NCBI GenBank assembly: GCA_003137095.1
Contig: PLET01000125.1
Span: forward strand, 101,794-165,793
Source of the DNA: Gammaproteobacteria bacterium
GTDB lineage: Bacteria > Pseudomonadota > Gammaproteobacteria > Steroidobacterales > Steroidobacteraceae
Length of the DNA: 64,000 nucleotides
Direction: 5' to 3'
Shown here: in pieces, positions 10,294 to 18,336 of the stretch
How the letters are laid out: each line of letters opens with the position of its first letter
Position numbering within the stretch: position 1 is the stretch's first letter
The notes under the pieces: generated by a model
Databases searched by the model: none
What the model saw: the letters and a program-made list of their open reading frames with translations, nothing else
What the model was told of the DNA's origin: nothing
Position numbers and translations under genes: made by a program

Positions 10294-13116
10294 GTGGTGA
10301 CCGGGAAGATTCCCGCATGCAGTCGGCTCATCGGCGGAGCCGCGCTCCTTGCCATGTTGATGCTGCCGGCCCCGCCCGGCGAGGCGGCGAGTACGGTCAG
10401 AAGCTTCGTACTCAGCTATTTCTATCCGGCCAATTATTATGGCGAGGACACCTGTCCGAACGGACTGAATCCACTGCCGGATGTGTTTTTCAAACGCGAT
10501 CTGAAAATCCTCGGCCTGCCGCAGTCCGAGGTCAATGCAATGTTCGACAAGGACTACAGTATTCAGAACGGCAAGACGACGACCCGTTGGGTGTCGGTGG
10601 TCGCCACCCGCGGCAACGGCCGGGACAATGTCTATCTGCATCCGACCACCGTCCGTGATGCGCAGTTGATGCCGGCGGTGGGGCGTTTCGGTTACGGCTT
10701 CAATCTCGACGGCAAGGGTGCTGCATCACCCAATGGTTTCGAGGACCCGCAGACGCATGAAAAAGGCGTCAATAACCAGCTGTTTCGCGCGATCGGCTGC
10801 CTGCAGGCCTACAAGGGGTATCCGCCGCCTCAGCCGCCCCTGGAGGCCGAATACCGATGGGATTATTCGCGGGCGGGCATGGGTGCGTGGCTCATCTCGA
10901 TCAGCGGCGCCGACTTCGACCGGGACGGCGAGGTCACCGTGACCTTCGAAAGCTCCATGGACCCCGTCACGACACAGGACGCCAATGCGCACATTCAAAG
11001 TGACATGACCTATCGCGTGGCTGCGCATCCGGCGTCGCATAACGTGTTGCACGGCAGGATTCACGATGGCGTGATCATCACGGAACCGGCCACGATCCGC
11101 ATGCACTGTGATGCCTACATCCAGCCGCTGTACGAATTTTTCAAAGCTCGCCTGCGCCTGCGCCTCAAGCCCGACGGCACACTGGAGGGCGTGCTCGGGG
11201 GCTACCAGCCGTGGTATCCGGTGTACTGGAGCCATGCCAAGGTGGGCTACATCGATGAGCGCGGTTTCGGCGTCGACGCCCCCGCGCTTTATTACGCGCT
11301 GCGCCGCGACGCAGACGCCTATCCTGACCCGGACACCGGCCAGAACACCGCGATCTCGGCCGCCTACATGATCGAAGCGGTGCCGGCGTTCACGGCGCGC
11401 GTCGGCGAGGCCGCGGACGGGCTGCTTGGCCGTACCACCGCCGCTGCGGGCGCCGCCGCCGCTGCGGGCGCCGCCGGCGAATCCGCGGGCCCGCTGCGCG
11501 CGCTCTGGCAGGCGCAACCGCAATCACCCGGAGCGCCGGCCCTTGCACGGCGCCTCGCGCCCGATCAGTACCGCCAGGTGATCGCGGACGTGTTCGGTCC
11601 GTCGATCACCATCGAAGGCCGCTTCGAGCCCGAACTGCGCGATGGCGGCCTGCTGGCCGTGGGCGCCGGGCATGTCGGCGTCACCGCCGCCGGCCTGGAG
11701 CAGTATGACGCCATGGCCCGTGGCATCGCCGCGCAGGTGGTGAGCGAGCGGCACCGGGCCACGTTGATCCCGTGCACGCCGCGATCGCCGACGGCGCCGG
11801 ACGATGACTGTGCGGCCCGGTTCTTCGCGACGGCAGGGCCCTTGCTATATCGCCGGCCGTTGGCGCCGGGCGAGCTCAAGGCTGCCGTGCTGCTCGCCGA
11901 TCTCACGGCGCAGTCGCTCAAGAATTTCTATCAAGGGCTCGAGTTGAGTCTTGCCGGGATGCTCGAATCGCCGCAATTTCTGTTCCGCAGCGAGATCGCC
12001 GAAGCGGATCCGGACCACGCCGGCTGGTATCGGCTGGACGCCTACAGCAAGGCGTCGCAGCTGAGTTTTTTCCTGTGGAACGCCGGTCCCGATCCGAAGT
12101 TGATGGCGGCCGCGCGCAGCGGCGGGCTCGACACCGCGTCCGGCCTCTCCGCCGAGGTGGACCGGATGCTCAACTCGCCGCGGGTGGCGGCGGGTATGCG
12201 CGCCTTCTTCACCGACATGTTGCAGTTCGATCTTTTCGAGTCGCTGGCGAAGGATGCGACGATTTACCCGAAATGGACCTTCAAGGTCGGGCGTGACGCG
12301 CAGGAGCAGACGCTGCGCACGATCGTCGATCTGCTGTTGACGCAAAACGGCGATTACCGCGATCTGTTCACCACGCGCCGGACGTTCCTGACCCCTCTGC
12401 TCGGCTCGATCTACCGCGTGCCGTTGGCCGGCAGTCCGGCGCGCTGGCAGCCCTACGAGTTCGCACCAGGCGATCCGCGCGCGGGCATCCAATCACAGCC
12501 GAGCTTCGTCGCGCTGCATTCGCACGAAGGTTTGAGTTCGCCGACGTTGCGCGGCAAGGCGCTGCGCGAGCTGTTGTTGTGCGAGCCCATACCCGCCCCG
12601 CCGGGGAACGTCAATTTCGCCGTGGCCCAGGACACGCATAATCCGAACTTCAAGACCATGCGCGACCGGCTGACCGCGCATCGCACCGAGGCCACCTGCG
12701 CCGGATGCCACAAGCTGATGGATCCCATCGGCCTCGCGCTGGAGAACTTCGATTCGGACGCGGGCTATCGCACGACCGAGAACGGCCAGCGGCTTGACAC
12801 GGGCGGCGAACTCGACGGAGTTCGCTTCAGCGACGCCGCCGGGCTCGGCCGGGCGATACACGACAATCCGGCGACCGGTGCCTGCGTGGTGCGGCGGCTG
12901 TATTCCTATGCCACCGGACGGGCGCCAGCGCGGCGCGACATCGCCTGGATACGCTCTCTCGAGCGCGATTTCGCCGGCGACGGCTACCGCGTGCCCGCGC
13001 TCATGCGGCGCATTGCAACCAGCGCGAATCTCTACCGTGTCGCCGCGCCGGCGGGCGCCGGGCCCACGGCGACCCTGGCGGCGCTTGACGGCACGGTCGG
13101 GAAGGGTGCGAAATGA
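10294..13116 (+). CDS. DUF1592/DUF1588-type secreted protein with c-heme motif
   Basis: The 940-residue exported protein has a signal peptide (core AALLAMLMLPAPPGEAAS). An N-terminal region of about 380 residues matches nothing I recognise, and an Ala/Gly-rich linker follows. The C-terminal half carries the domain series seen in planctomycete-type and gammaproteobacterial proteins: DUF1587 (PDQYRQVIADVFG), DUF1595, DUF1592 (LAGMLESPQFLFRSE; LSFFLWNAGPD), DUF1588 (GLSSPTLRGKALRELLLCEP) and DUF1585. A CAGCH heme-c motif at residue 802 lies in the DUF1588 segment. These proteins usually pair with a DUF1552 protein, which follows here with a 4-base overlap. Biochemical function is unknown. GTG at 10294 is used; GTG at 10297 is equally possible. 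Confidence 0.82.
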   Translation: MVTGKIPACSRLIGGAALLAMLMLPAPPGEAASTVRSFVLSYFYPANYYGEDTCPNGLNPLPDVFFKRDLKILGLPQSEVNAMFDKDYSIQNGKTTTRWVSVVATRGNGRDNVYLHPTTVRDAQLMPAVGRFGYGFNLDGKGAASPNGFEDPQTHEKGVNNQLFRAIGCLQAYKGYPPPQPPLEAEYRWDYSRAGMGAWLISISGADFDRDGEVTVTFESSMDPVTTQDANAHIQSDMTYRVAAHPASHNVLHGRIHDGVIITEPATIRMHCDAYIQPLYEFFKARLRLRLKPDGTLEGVLGGYQPWYPVYWSHAKVGYIDERGFGVDAPALYYALRRDADAYPDPDTGQNTAISAAYMIEAVPAFTARVGEAADGLLGRTTAAAGAAAAAGAAGESAGPLRALWQAQPQSPGAPALARRLAPDQYRQVIADVFGPSITIEGRFEPELRDGGLLAVGAGHVGVTAAGLEQYDAMARGIAAQVVSERHRATLIPCTPRSPTAPDDDCAARFFATAGPLLYRRPLAPGELKAAVLLADLTAQSLKNFYQGLELSLAGMLESPQFLFRSEIAEADPDHAGWYRLDAYSKASQLSFFLWNAGPDPKLMAAARSGGLDTASGLSAEVDRMLNSPRVAAGMRAFFTDMLQFDLFESLAKDATIYPKWTFKVGRDAQEQTLRTIVDLLLTQNGDYRDLFTTRRTFLTPLLGSIYRVPLAGSPARWQPYEFAPGDPRAGIQSQPSFVALHSHEGLSSPTLRGKALRELLLCEPIPAPPGNVNFAVAQDTHNPNFKTMRDRLTAHRTEATCAGCHKLMDPIGLALENFDSDAGYRTTENGQRLDTGGELDGVRFSDAAGLGRAIHDNPATGACVVRRLYSYATGRAPARRDIAWIRSLERDFAGDGYRVPALMRRIATSANLYRVAAPAGAGPTATLAALDGTVGKGAK
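11440..11475 (+). repeat. Two perfect 18-bp tandem copies in the DUF1592 gene linker
   Basis: The unit GCCGCTGCGGGCGCCGCC occurs twice in a row and encodes Ala/Gly (AAAGAA) in the interdomain linker. It sits where the N-terminal region joins the DUF1587 domain. Slippage here would change linker length without breaking the frame. Confidence 0.9.
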
Positions 13117-14474
13117 CGGCCATGCGATGCCTTTCAAAGATGAGCCGGCGGCGGGTGCTGCGCGGGATGCTGGGCGGCGCAGCCGTCACGGTGGGCCTGC
13201 CGTTGCTCGATTGCTTCCTCGATTCGAACGGTGCGGCGCTCGCCGCAGGTGCACCCCTGCCGCCTTGCTTCGGCACCTGGTTCTATGGCTGCGGACTCAA
13301 CCCCGGTCGCTGGGAGCCGAGCACCGTGGGTCCGAACTATGAATTCGGCGTCGAGTTGCAGTCGCTTCGCGCCTTCAAGGCCAAAATCAATGTCTACAGC
13401 CGGATGTCGGCGCTGCTCGACGGCCATCCGCCGGGTGCGCACACCGTGGGTCCGGCCGTGATCATCCAGGGAGCGGCTCCGCCGACCCTGGAGCATCCGA
13501 TGAATCCCGAACCCACGCTGGATGCCATGATCGCCGACGTGATCGGGCCACACACGCGCTTCCGTTCGCTGGAGGTCTCCTGCACCGGCAGGCCCAACAG
13601 CAGCCACAGCAAGCGCAGCGGCTTCGCCATGAATCCGTCGGAGGTCTCGCCGCTGGCACTGTATGCGCGGGTGTTCGGCGCGGATTTCAAGGATCCGAAT
13701 GCAGCAGGCTTCGCGCCGGATCCGACCGTAATGGCGCGCCGCAGCGTGCTGTCGGCGGTGGGCGAACAGGCCAGGGGTTTCATGAGTCAGCTGGGTGCCG
13801 CCGACCGCGCGCAGCTCGATCAATATTTCACGTCGCTGCGGGAACTCGAACAGCAGCTCGACTTGCAGCTGCAGAAGCCGGCGCCCCTGGCGGCATGTTC
13901 GTTGCCGGCCAGGCCGGACGACACTCGGATCGGGTCCGAAGTCGGGGAGGTCACCGTCAATCATCGGCTGTTCTGCAGGCTGCTGGCGCACGCCTTGGCC
14001 TGCGATCAGACGCGCGTTTTCAACATCATGCTGACCGACGGGTTGTCGCAACTGCGCTTTGCTGGCGAGGCCAATACCCACCATTTGTTCACGCATGAGG
14101 ATCCGATCGACGTGAAGCTCGGCTATCAGCCTAATGTCGCGAAATTCTTCCCGACGATTCTCGGCATGTTCAACACGTTGCTCGCCGAATTGGACGGTAT
14201 TCGCGAGGGCGACAGGACCTTGCTCGACCGCACGCTGGTATTCAATTACACCGATTCGGGCTATGCCAAGAACCACACCACCGACAACATTCCGATGATC
14301 ACCGCAGGCAGCGCCGGCGGCCGGATGAAGACGGGAATCCACTTCGCCGCGCCCAAGGGCGACCCCGTGACCCGCGTATCGCTGACGGTGCAACAGGCCA
14401 TGGGCGTTCCCATCAGCAGCTTCGGCTCGGAATCCAACAAGACCGCGAAGACCATCACCGACGTGATGGCCTAG
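13113..14474 (+). CDS. Tat-exported DUF1552 protein
   Basis: The 453-residue protein begins with a twin-arginine signal: SRRRVLRGMLGG followed by a hydrophobic stretch, so it should be folded before export. The body is of the DUF1552 type, a sulfatase/DUF1501-like fold, with NYEFGVELQSLRAFKAKINVYS, HTVGPAVIIQG and DRTLVFNYTDSGYAKNHTTDN. It is translated by overlap (ATGA) with the DUF1592 gene. The pair is conserved together in many genomes, which implies a shared exported complex or pathway. No enzymatic activity is established that I can name. Confidence 0.82.
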   Translation: MTAMRCLSKMSRRRVLRGMLGGAAVTVGLPLLDCFLDSNGAALAAGAPLPPCFGTWFYGCGLNPGRWEPSTVGPNYEFGVELQSLRAFKAKINVYSRMSALLDGHPPGAHTVGPAVIIQGAAPPTLEHPMNPEPTLDAMIADVIGPHTRFRSLEVSCTGRPNSSHSKRSGFAMNPSEVSPLALYARVFGADFKDPNAAGFAPDPTVMARRSVLSAVGEQARGFMSQLGAADRAQLDQYFTSLRELEQQLDLQLQKPAPLAACSLPARPDDTRIGSEVGEVTVNHRLFCRLLAHALACDQTRVFNIMLTDGLSQLRFAGEANTHHLFTHEDPIDVKLGYQPNVAKFFPTILGMFNTLLAELDGIREGDRTLLDRTLVFNYTDSGYAKNHTTDNIPMITAGSAGGRMKTGIHFAAPKGDPVTRVSLTVQQAMGVPISSFGSESNKTAKTITDVMA

Positions 14475-14496
14475 CCGCACCCCGGACGGCGTCGAG

Positions 14497-15801
14497 ATGA
14501 ATCGGGGCGCGCTTATCGGGCTTTGCGCGATCGCGGTGCTGGCGGCGGCCGCGCTGCGTTGGCTGCCGCGGCACAGGGCCGCGGATGCGCCACCCGCCGT
14601 GGCTCTCTCGACGCCGCCGGGAATCACCCTGCAGCTGCGCACCACGGCCGGACGGCCGCGCGGAAACGGTCAAATCCTGTACGCCGACGCGAACGGCATG
14701 ACCCTGTACGTGCGCAACCCGGATCAGGCGCCCGGATCGGCGCAATGCCAGGATGATTGCGCCTCGGCCTGGCTGCCCGCGCTGGCTCCGCCCGGCGCCG
14801 CGAGCGCCGGCGATTGGTCGCTGCTGGACCGGACCGGATCGAGACAGTGGGCTTTGCGCGGCGCGCCGCTGTACCGGTTCCTCCACGATACGGAAGTCGG
14901 CGACAGCAACGGCGAGGGCACCGGCGCGTGGCGCGTGGCGGCCTTCCATCCCGGGGACGGAATGATGCTGCCGGATGCCATTGCGGTCCGGGAGATCGAT
15001 GGCGCCGGGGGCGCAGGGCTGGTGGACTCGCTCGGCATGACGCTGTATGTGTTCGACGGCGAGGCCGCTGCCGCGGAGTGCGCCGCGGCCGGCTGCCCGC
15101 ACTGGCTACCCCTGCAGGCGCCCCAGATCGCCAAACCGATCGGCGATTTTTCCGTGATTGCGCGCAACGACGGCATCAGCCAATGGGCCTTTCGCGGCCA
15201 ACAGCTGTATCGATTCGAAGGCGACCAGCAGCCGGGTGAGGTGTCCGGCGTCGGCATCGATGGCCGGGCTCATCCCGCGCTGATCATGCGGCATTTCATG
15301 CCTGCCGACGCCATGATACGGCGCAATCCGGAGCTCGGCGATATTTTGACGACGGCAGGCGGCGCGACGCTGTACGAACGCGACCGGCCGGCCACGGACG
15401 CGGGCCACAGTTTCCGGGAGAATCACGGCTGGCCGGCGCTCGGACGGATGTTTGGCACGGCCAGCTGCGATGCGGCCTGCGCCAGGACCTGGCCGCCATT
15501 CATCGCACCGTCGGATGCGCTGCCGTCCGGCTACTGGGGCATTGCCACACACTCGGATGGAAAGCGGCAGTGGGTGTACAAGGGCTATGCGCTGTACACC
15601 CATGCGGCGGAGGCACCCGGCGCCATCGACGGGAATTTGACCTACGATCTGGCACCCGTGGTCGAGGCTCGCGATACGGACGCCGATGCCCGCCGGGCGG
15701 CGTCCCACATAACTCGCGGCGTGGACCCGTTCGTGCCCGCCGGCGGTGACGTGGCCGGCATCGGGGTCGGCGCCCTGTTCTGGCACGCGGTGGTGCCATG
15801 A
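14497..15801 (+). CDS. Triple-repeat COG4315-like exported protein
   Basis: The 434-residue protein has an N-terminal membrane anchor or uncleaved signal (residues 4-21). Three copies of a repeat of about 80 residues follow, at roughly 50-130, 170-245 and 285-370. Each has the pattern GMTLYV, then a C-x(3-5)-C pair, then a W-L/P-P-x-x-A-P stretch, then QWxxxGxxLYRF. This is the secreted repeat seen in COG4315-type lipoproteins that sit near cytochromes. The repeats have diverged strongly (QWALRGAPLYRF, QWAFRGQQLYRF, QWVYKGYALYTH). It lies between the DUF1552 and cytochrome c genes and ends in an ATGA overlap. Function unknown; a periplasmic electron-transfer or surface role is inference from context. 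Confidence 0.75.
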   Translation: MNRGALIGLCAIAVLAAAALRWLPRHRAADAPPAVALSTPPGITLQLRTTAGRPRGNGQILYADANGMTLYVRNPDQAPGSAQCQDDCASAWLPALAPPGAASAGDWSLLDRTGSRQWALRGAPLYRFLHDTEVGDSNGEGTGAWRVAAFHPGDGMMLPDAIAVREIDGAGGAGLVDSLGMTLYVFDGEAAAAECAAAGCPHWLPLQAPQIAKPIGDFSVIARNDGISQWAFRGQQLYRFEGDQQPGEVSGVGIDGRAHPALIMRHFMPADAMIRRNPELGDILTTAGGATLYERDRPATDAGHSFRENHGWPALGRMFGTASCDAACARTWPPFIAPSDALPSGYWGIATHSDGKRQWVYKGYALYTHAAEAPGAIDGNLTYDLAPVVEARDTDADARRAASHITRGVDPFVPAGGDVAGIGVGALFWHAVVP

Positions 15802-15824
15802 CCTCGATTCGGCGCGGTCGCTGA

Positions 15825-17126
15825 TTGGGCGGCTTTGCAAGGCGGACGGGGGGCGGTGCCCTGATGCTCATGGTCATGGCCGGGGCGGGCGCACAGCCCG
15901 CTGCCCCGGCGTCGCCGGCAGCGCTGATCGAAGCGGGCCGCTATCTCGCGGCGGCCGGCGATTGCGTTTCCTGCCATACGCAGCCCGATGGCCAGCCCTT
16001 TGCCGGCGGTGTGGCGATCGACACGCCGTTCGGCGTGATCTTCTCGGCGAACATCACGCCGGACCCCGGCTCCGGTATTGGCAGCTGGTCGGAGCCGCAG
16101 TTCGCCCGTGCGCTGCGCGAGGGTATTGCGGCCGATGGACGCCACCTGTATCCGGCGTTTCCCTACACCGCGTACAGCAAGATCACCGATCAGGACGTGC
16201 ACGCGATTTACGCCTATTTGCGGTCGTTGAAGCCGGTACGCTACACGCCACCCGCAAATCGCCTGCTGTTTCCGTTCGGCCTGAGGTCATTGTTGGCCGT
16301 CTGGAACCTGCTGTTTTTCGAGGCGGGACGCTATGCGCCGGATGACTCGAAAAGCGCGCAGTGGAACCGCGGTGCCTATCTCGTTCAGGCCCTCGGTCAT
16401 TGCGGCGCCTGCCATACGCCGCACAATGCCCTGGGCGCGGAGCGTCATGCCGAGATGCTGAGAGGCGGTGTGTATCTCGACGAGATCGCCGATGAGGTGG
16501 TGGACGGTGTGCTCACCCCCCTGGATGAGCGAACCCTGCGCGCCTGGTCCGCGGCGAATCTCACGCCGGCGCCCGGCGGACTCGGCGCCTGGTCGCGCGA
16601 TCAAATCGCCGCCTACCTGAAGACCGGCCACAGCGCGCGCGCCGCGGCTTTCGGTCCGATGAGCAAGGTGGTGGTCAACAGCACCAGTCTTCTGACCGAC
16701 GCGGATGTCCATGCCATTGCCGATTATCTGGCGAGCCTGCCGCCTGCTGCATCAGCCACACCCTCCACGGACGCGGATCGGCGGCGCGCCGGCGAAATCG
16801 TCTACACCACGCGGTGCGCCGACTGCCATCTGCCCACCGGCCTCGGCGTGCCGCGCTCGGCCGCTGCGGACCCGGGCAAGACGGCGCCGCCGCTCGCCGG
16901 TAGCGCCGCCCTGCAGGCGCCGGATCCGGCAAGCCTGATCAATGTGATTTTGTACGGCGCCCACGAATCCGGCAGCAGCCAGGGCGCATGGCCGAAGATG
17001 AGCGGGTTCGAGCTCAGCGTCGGCCTGGACGACGCGCAGATCGCGGACTTGTGCACCTACCTACGGTCCAGCTGGGGCAATCGGGCCGGCGCGGTGGATG
17101 CCGCCGCCGTCGCCAGACAACGTTGA
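15825..17126 (+). CDS. Triheme cytochrome c, alcohol/gluconate-dehydrogenase subunit type
   Basis: The exported protein of about 433 residues carries three heme-c motifs: CVSCH near residue 50, CGACH near 195 and CADCH near 335. Each has a downstream Met-containing lobe. This three-domain arrangement is typical of the cytochrome subunit of membrane dehydrogenases for alcohols, gluconate or sorbose, which pass electrons to the quinone pool. No partner flavoprotein or quinoprotein dehydrogenase is adjacent. The start is odd. An ATG at 15798 overlaps the previous stop (ATGA) and is in frame, but is interrupted by a TGA at 15822. A TTG at 15825 directly after that stop still yields a workable signal peptide. 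Confidence 0.8.
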   Translation: MGGFARRTGGGALMLMVMAGAGAQPAAPASPAALIEAGRYLAAAGDCVSCHTQPDGQPFAGGVAIDTPFGVIFSANITPDPGSGIGSWSEPQFARALREGIAADGRHLYPAFPYTAYSKITDQDVHAIYAYLRSLKPVRYTPPANRLLFPFGLRSLLAVWNLLFFEAGRYAPDDSKSAQWNRGAYLVQALGHCGACHTPHNALGAERHAEMLRGGVYLDEIADEVVDGVLTPLDERTLRAWSAANLTPAPGGLGAWSRDQIAAYLKTGHSARAAAFGPMSKVVVNSTSLLTDADVHAIADYLASLPPAASATPSTDADRRRAGEIVYTTRCADCHLPTGLGVPRSAAADPGKTAPPLAGSAALQAPDPASLINVILYGAHESGSSQGAWPKMSGFELSVGLDDAQIADLCTYLRSSWGNRAGAVDAAAVARQR

Positions 17127-17142
17127 AACATCGGAGGACGGG

Positions 17143-18297
17143 ATGAAACACCTATTGACCGCGGCTGCCTTGTGCAGCTGCCTCGCGGGCCTGCCGGCAG
17201 CGGCGGCTTCCCAGTGCGACAATTTTTTTGGCCAGCGCTGCCTCATCGATCTGTCGACGGGCGTTCACATGAGCTACTTCGACCTCGGACGCGAGTCCGG
17301 CGAGACGCTGATTCTGCTGCATACGGACACGACCAGTGCGGTGGAGTGGGCCTGGACGGCGAACGCGTTGCTCGAGTTGGATCCGACCCTGCACGTCTAT
17401 GCGCTGGATCAACGCGGCGCGGGGTCGACCGACCTGCCGAACACGGCGGCGTGCTGGATCACGCCGAACCTGTGCATCACCCAGGCCGACCTCGCAGCCG
17501 ACGTCCTGGCGTTCATGGACGCCAGAGGCATTGCGAAGGCGACTCTGGTCGGCCATGCGCTCGGTGCGGGCGCCGCCCGCAGCGTGGCGCTCAGTCATCC
17601 GCAGCGCGTGGTGCGGCTGATCCTCTCGGGAACCGGCGCGCCGCGGCCGGCCGGCACCACTGAGCCACGGCGCACGCGCTTCTCGCCCTTGGACGCGCTC
17701 GGCTGGAAGAAGATGCTGGAGGCGAAGGGCGTGCGGTGGCCCGAGCGCGCCCTGCACATGCGACCCCTCGACATCGACCCCGATGCGGTGGCAAACATCA
17801 TCCGGCATTGGGATATTTCGGCAATAGCCGCTCCGCAGGTTGTGGAGGCGATCGCGGCGCAGACCGCCGGAGAGTCCCTGGCCAGCTGGGGAGTGATCGA
17901 TCCGACGGCGGTACCTCAGGCACCTCCGGAGAATTTAGCAAGCCTGTCCGTTCCGACCCTGGTGCTCTGGGGGAGCGAGGATGCAGGCCTCGACCGGGCC
18001 TCTCAAGATCGTCTGATCGCCCTCCTCAAACAGGCGAGCGTCGCCAACCCCGCCATGTATTTCTATTGGAAGCAATATGGCGTGCGCGCTGCCCCGGCAT
18101 CCGGCGACAAGCACGACGCCGACGACATCGGCCACAATCTGTCCTGGGAGGCGCCACGCCAGCTGGCGGCCGACATCGAGAGCTTCGTGCGAACGGGGGC
18201 GCCCACGCGCGACCGCTACCGTACCGACGCGCCCGCCGACAAGCGGCGCATTCTGGTGGAACCCGGGCAAGCCACCTGGGTGTCCTCCAGACCATAG
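17143..18297 (+). CDS. Exported alpha/beta hydrolase homologue lacking the nucleophile serine
   Basis: The 384-residue protein starts at an ATG with a strong GGAGGA site seven bases upstream and has a Sec signal peptide ending near AAAS. The fold is that of an alpha/beta hydrolase and is close in pattern to the protein at 8231-9154. The expected acid (Asp in LWGSEDAGLD) and base (His in DIGHNLSWEAP) are present. The nucleophile elbow reads VGHALGAG, with Ala (codon GCG) where the catalytic Ser should be, and the HG oxyanion motif is replaced by LLHTDTTS. It is therefore probably a non-catalytic binding protein, or uses a different mechanism. It closes the exported gene set that begins at 10294. 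Confidence 0.75.
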   Translation: MKHLLTAAALCSCLAGLPAAAASQCDNFFGQRCLIDLSTGVHMSYFDLGRESGETLILLHTDTTSAVEWAWTANALLELDPTLHVYALDQRGAGSTDLPNTAACWITPNLCITQADLAADVLAFMDARGIAKATLVGHALGAGAARSVALSHPQRVVRLILSGTGAPRPAGTTEPRRTRFSPLDALGWKKMLEAKGVRWPERALHMRPLDIDPDAVANIIRHWDISAIAAPQVVEAIAAQTAGESLASWGVIDPTAVPQAPPENLASLSVPTLVLWGSEDAGLDRASQDRLIALLKQASVANPAMYFYWKQYGVRAAPASGDKHDADDIGHNLSWEAPRQLAADIESFVRTGAPTRDRYRTDAPADKRRILVEPGQATWVSSRP

Positions 18298-18336
18298 CCA
18301 AGATCCGGCAGGCGAGCGATCCTAGGATCCGCGGAC

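Noticed and set aside
11440..11475. Tandem repeats as a CRISPR or mobile element signal
   Set aside because: Two in-frame 18-bp copies encoding an Ala/Gly linker, without spacers or flanking genes.
18319..18330. Palindrome GATCCTAGGATC between convergent genes as a terminator
   Set aside because: Only 12 bp with no loop and no U-tract; too weak to call.
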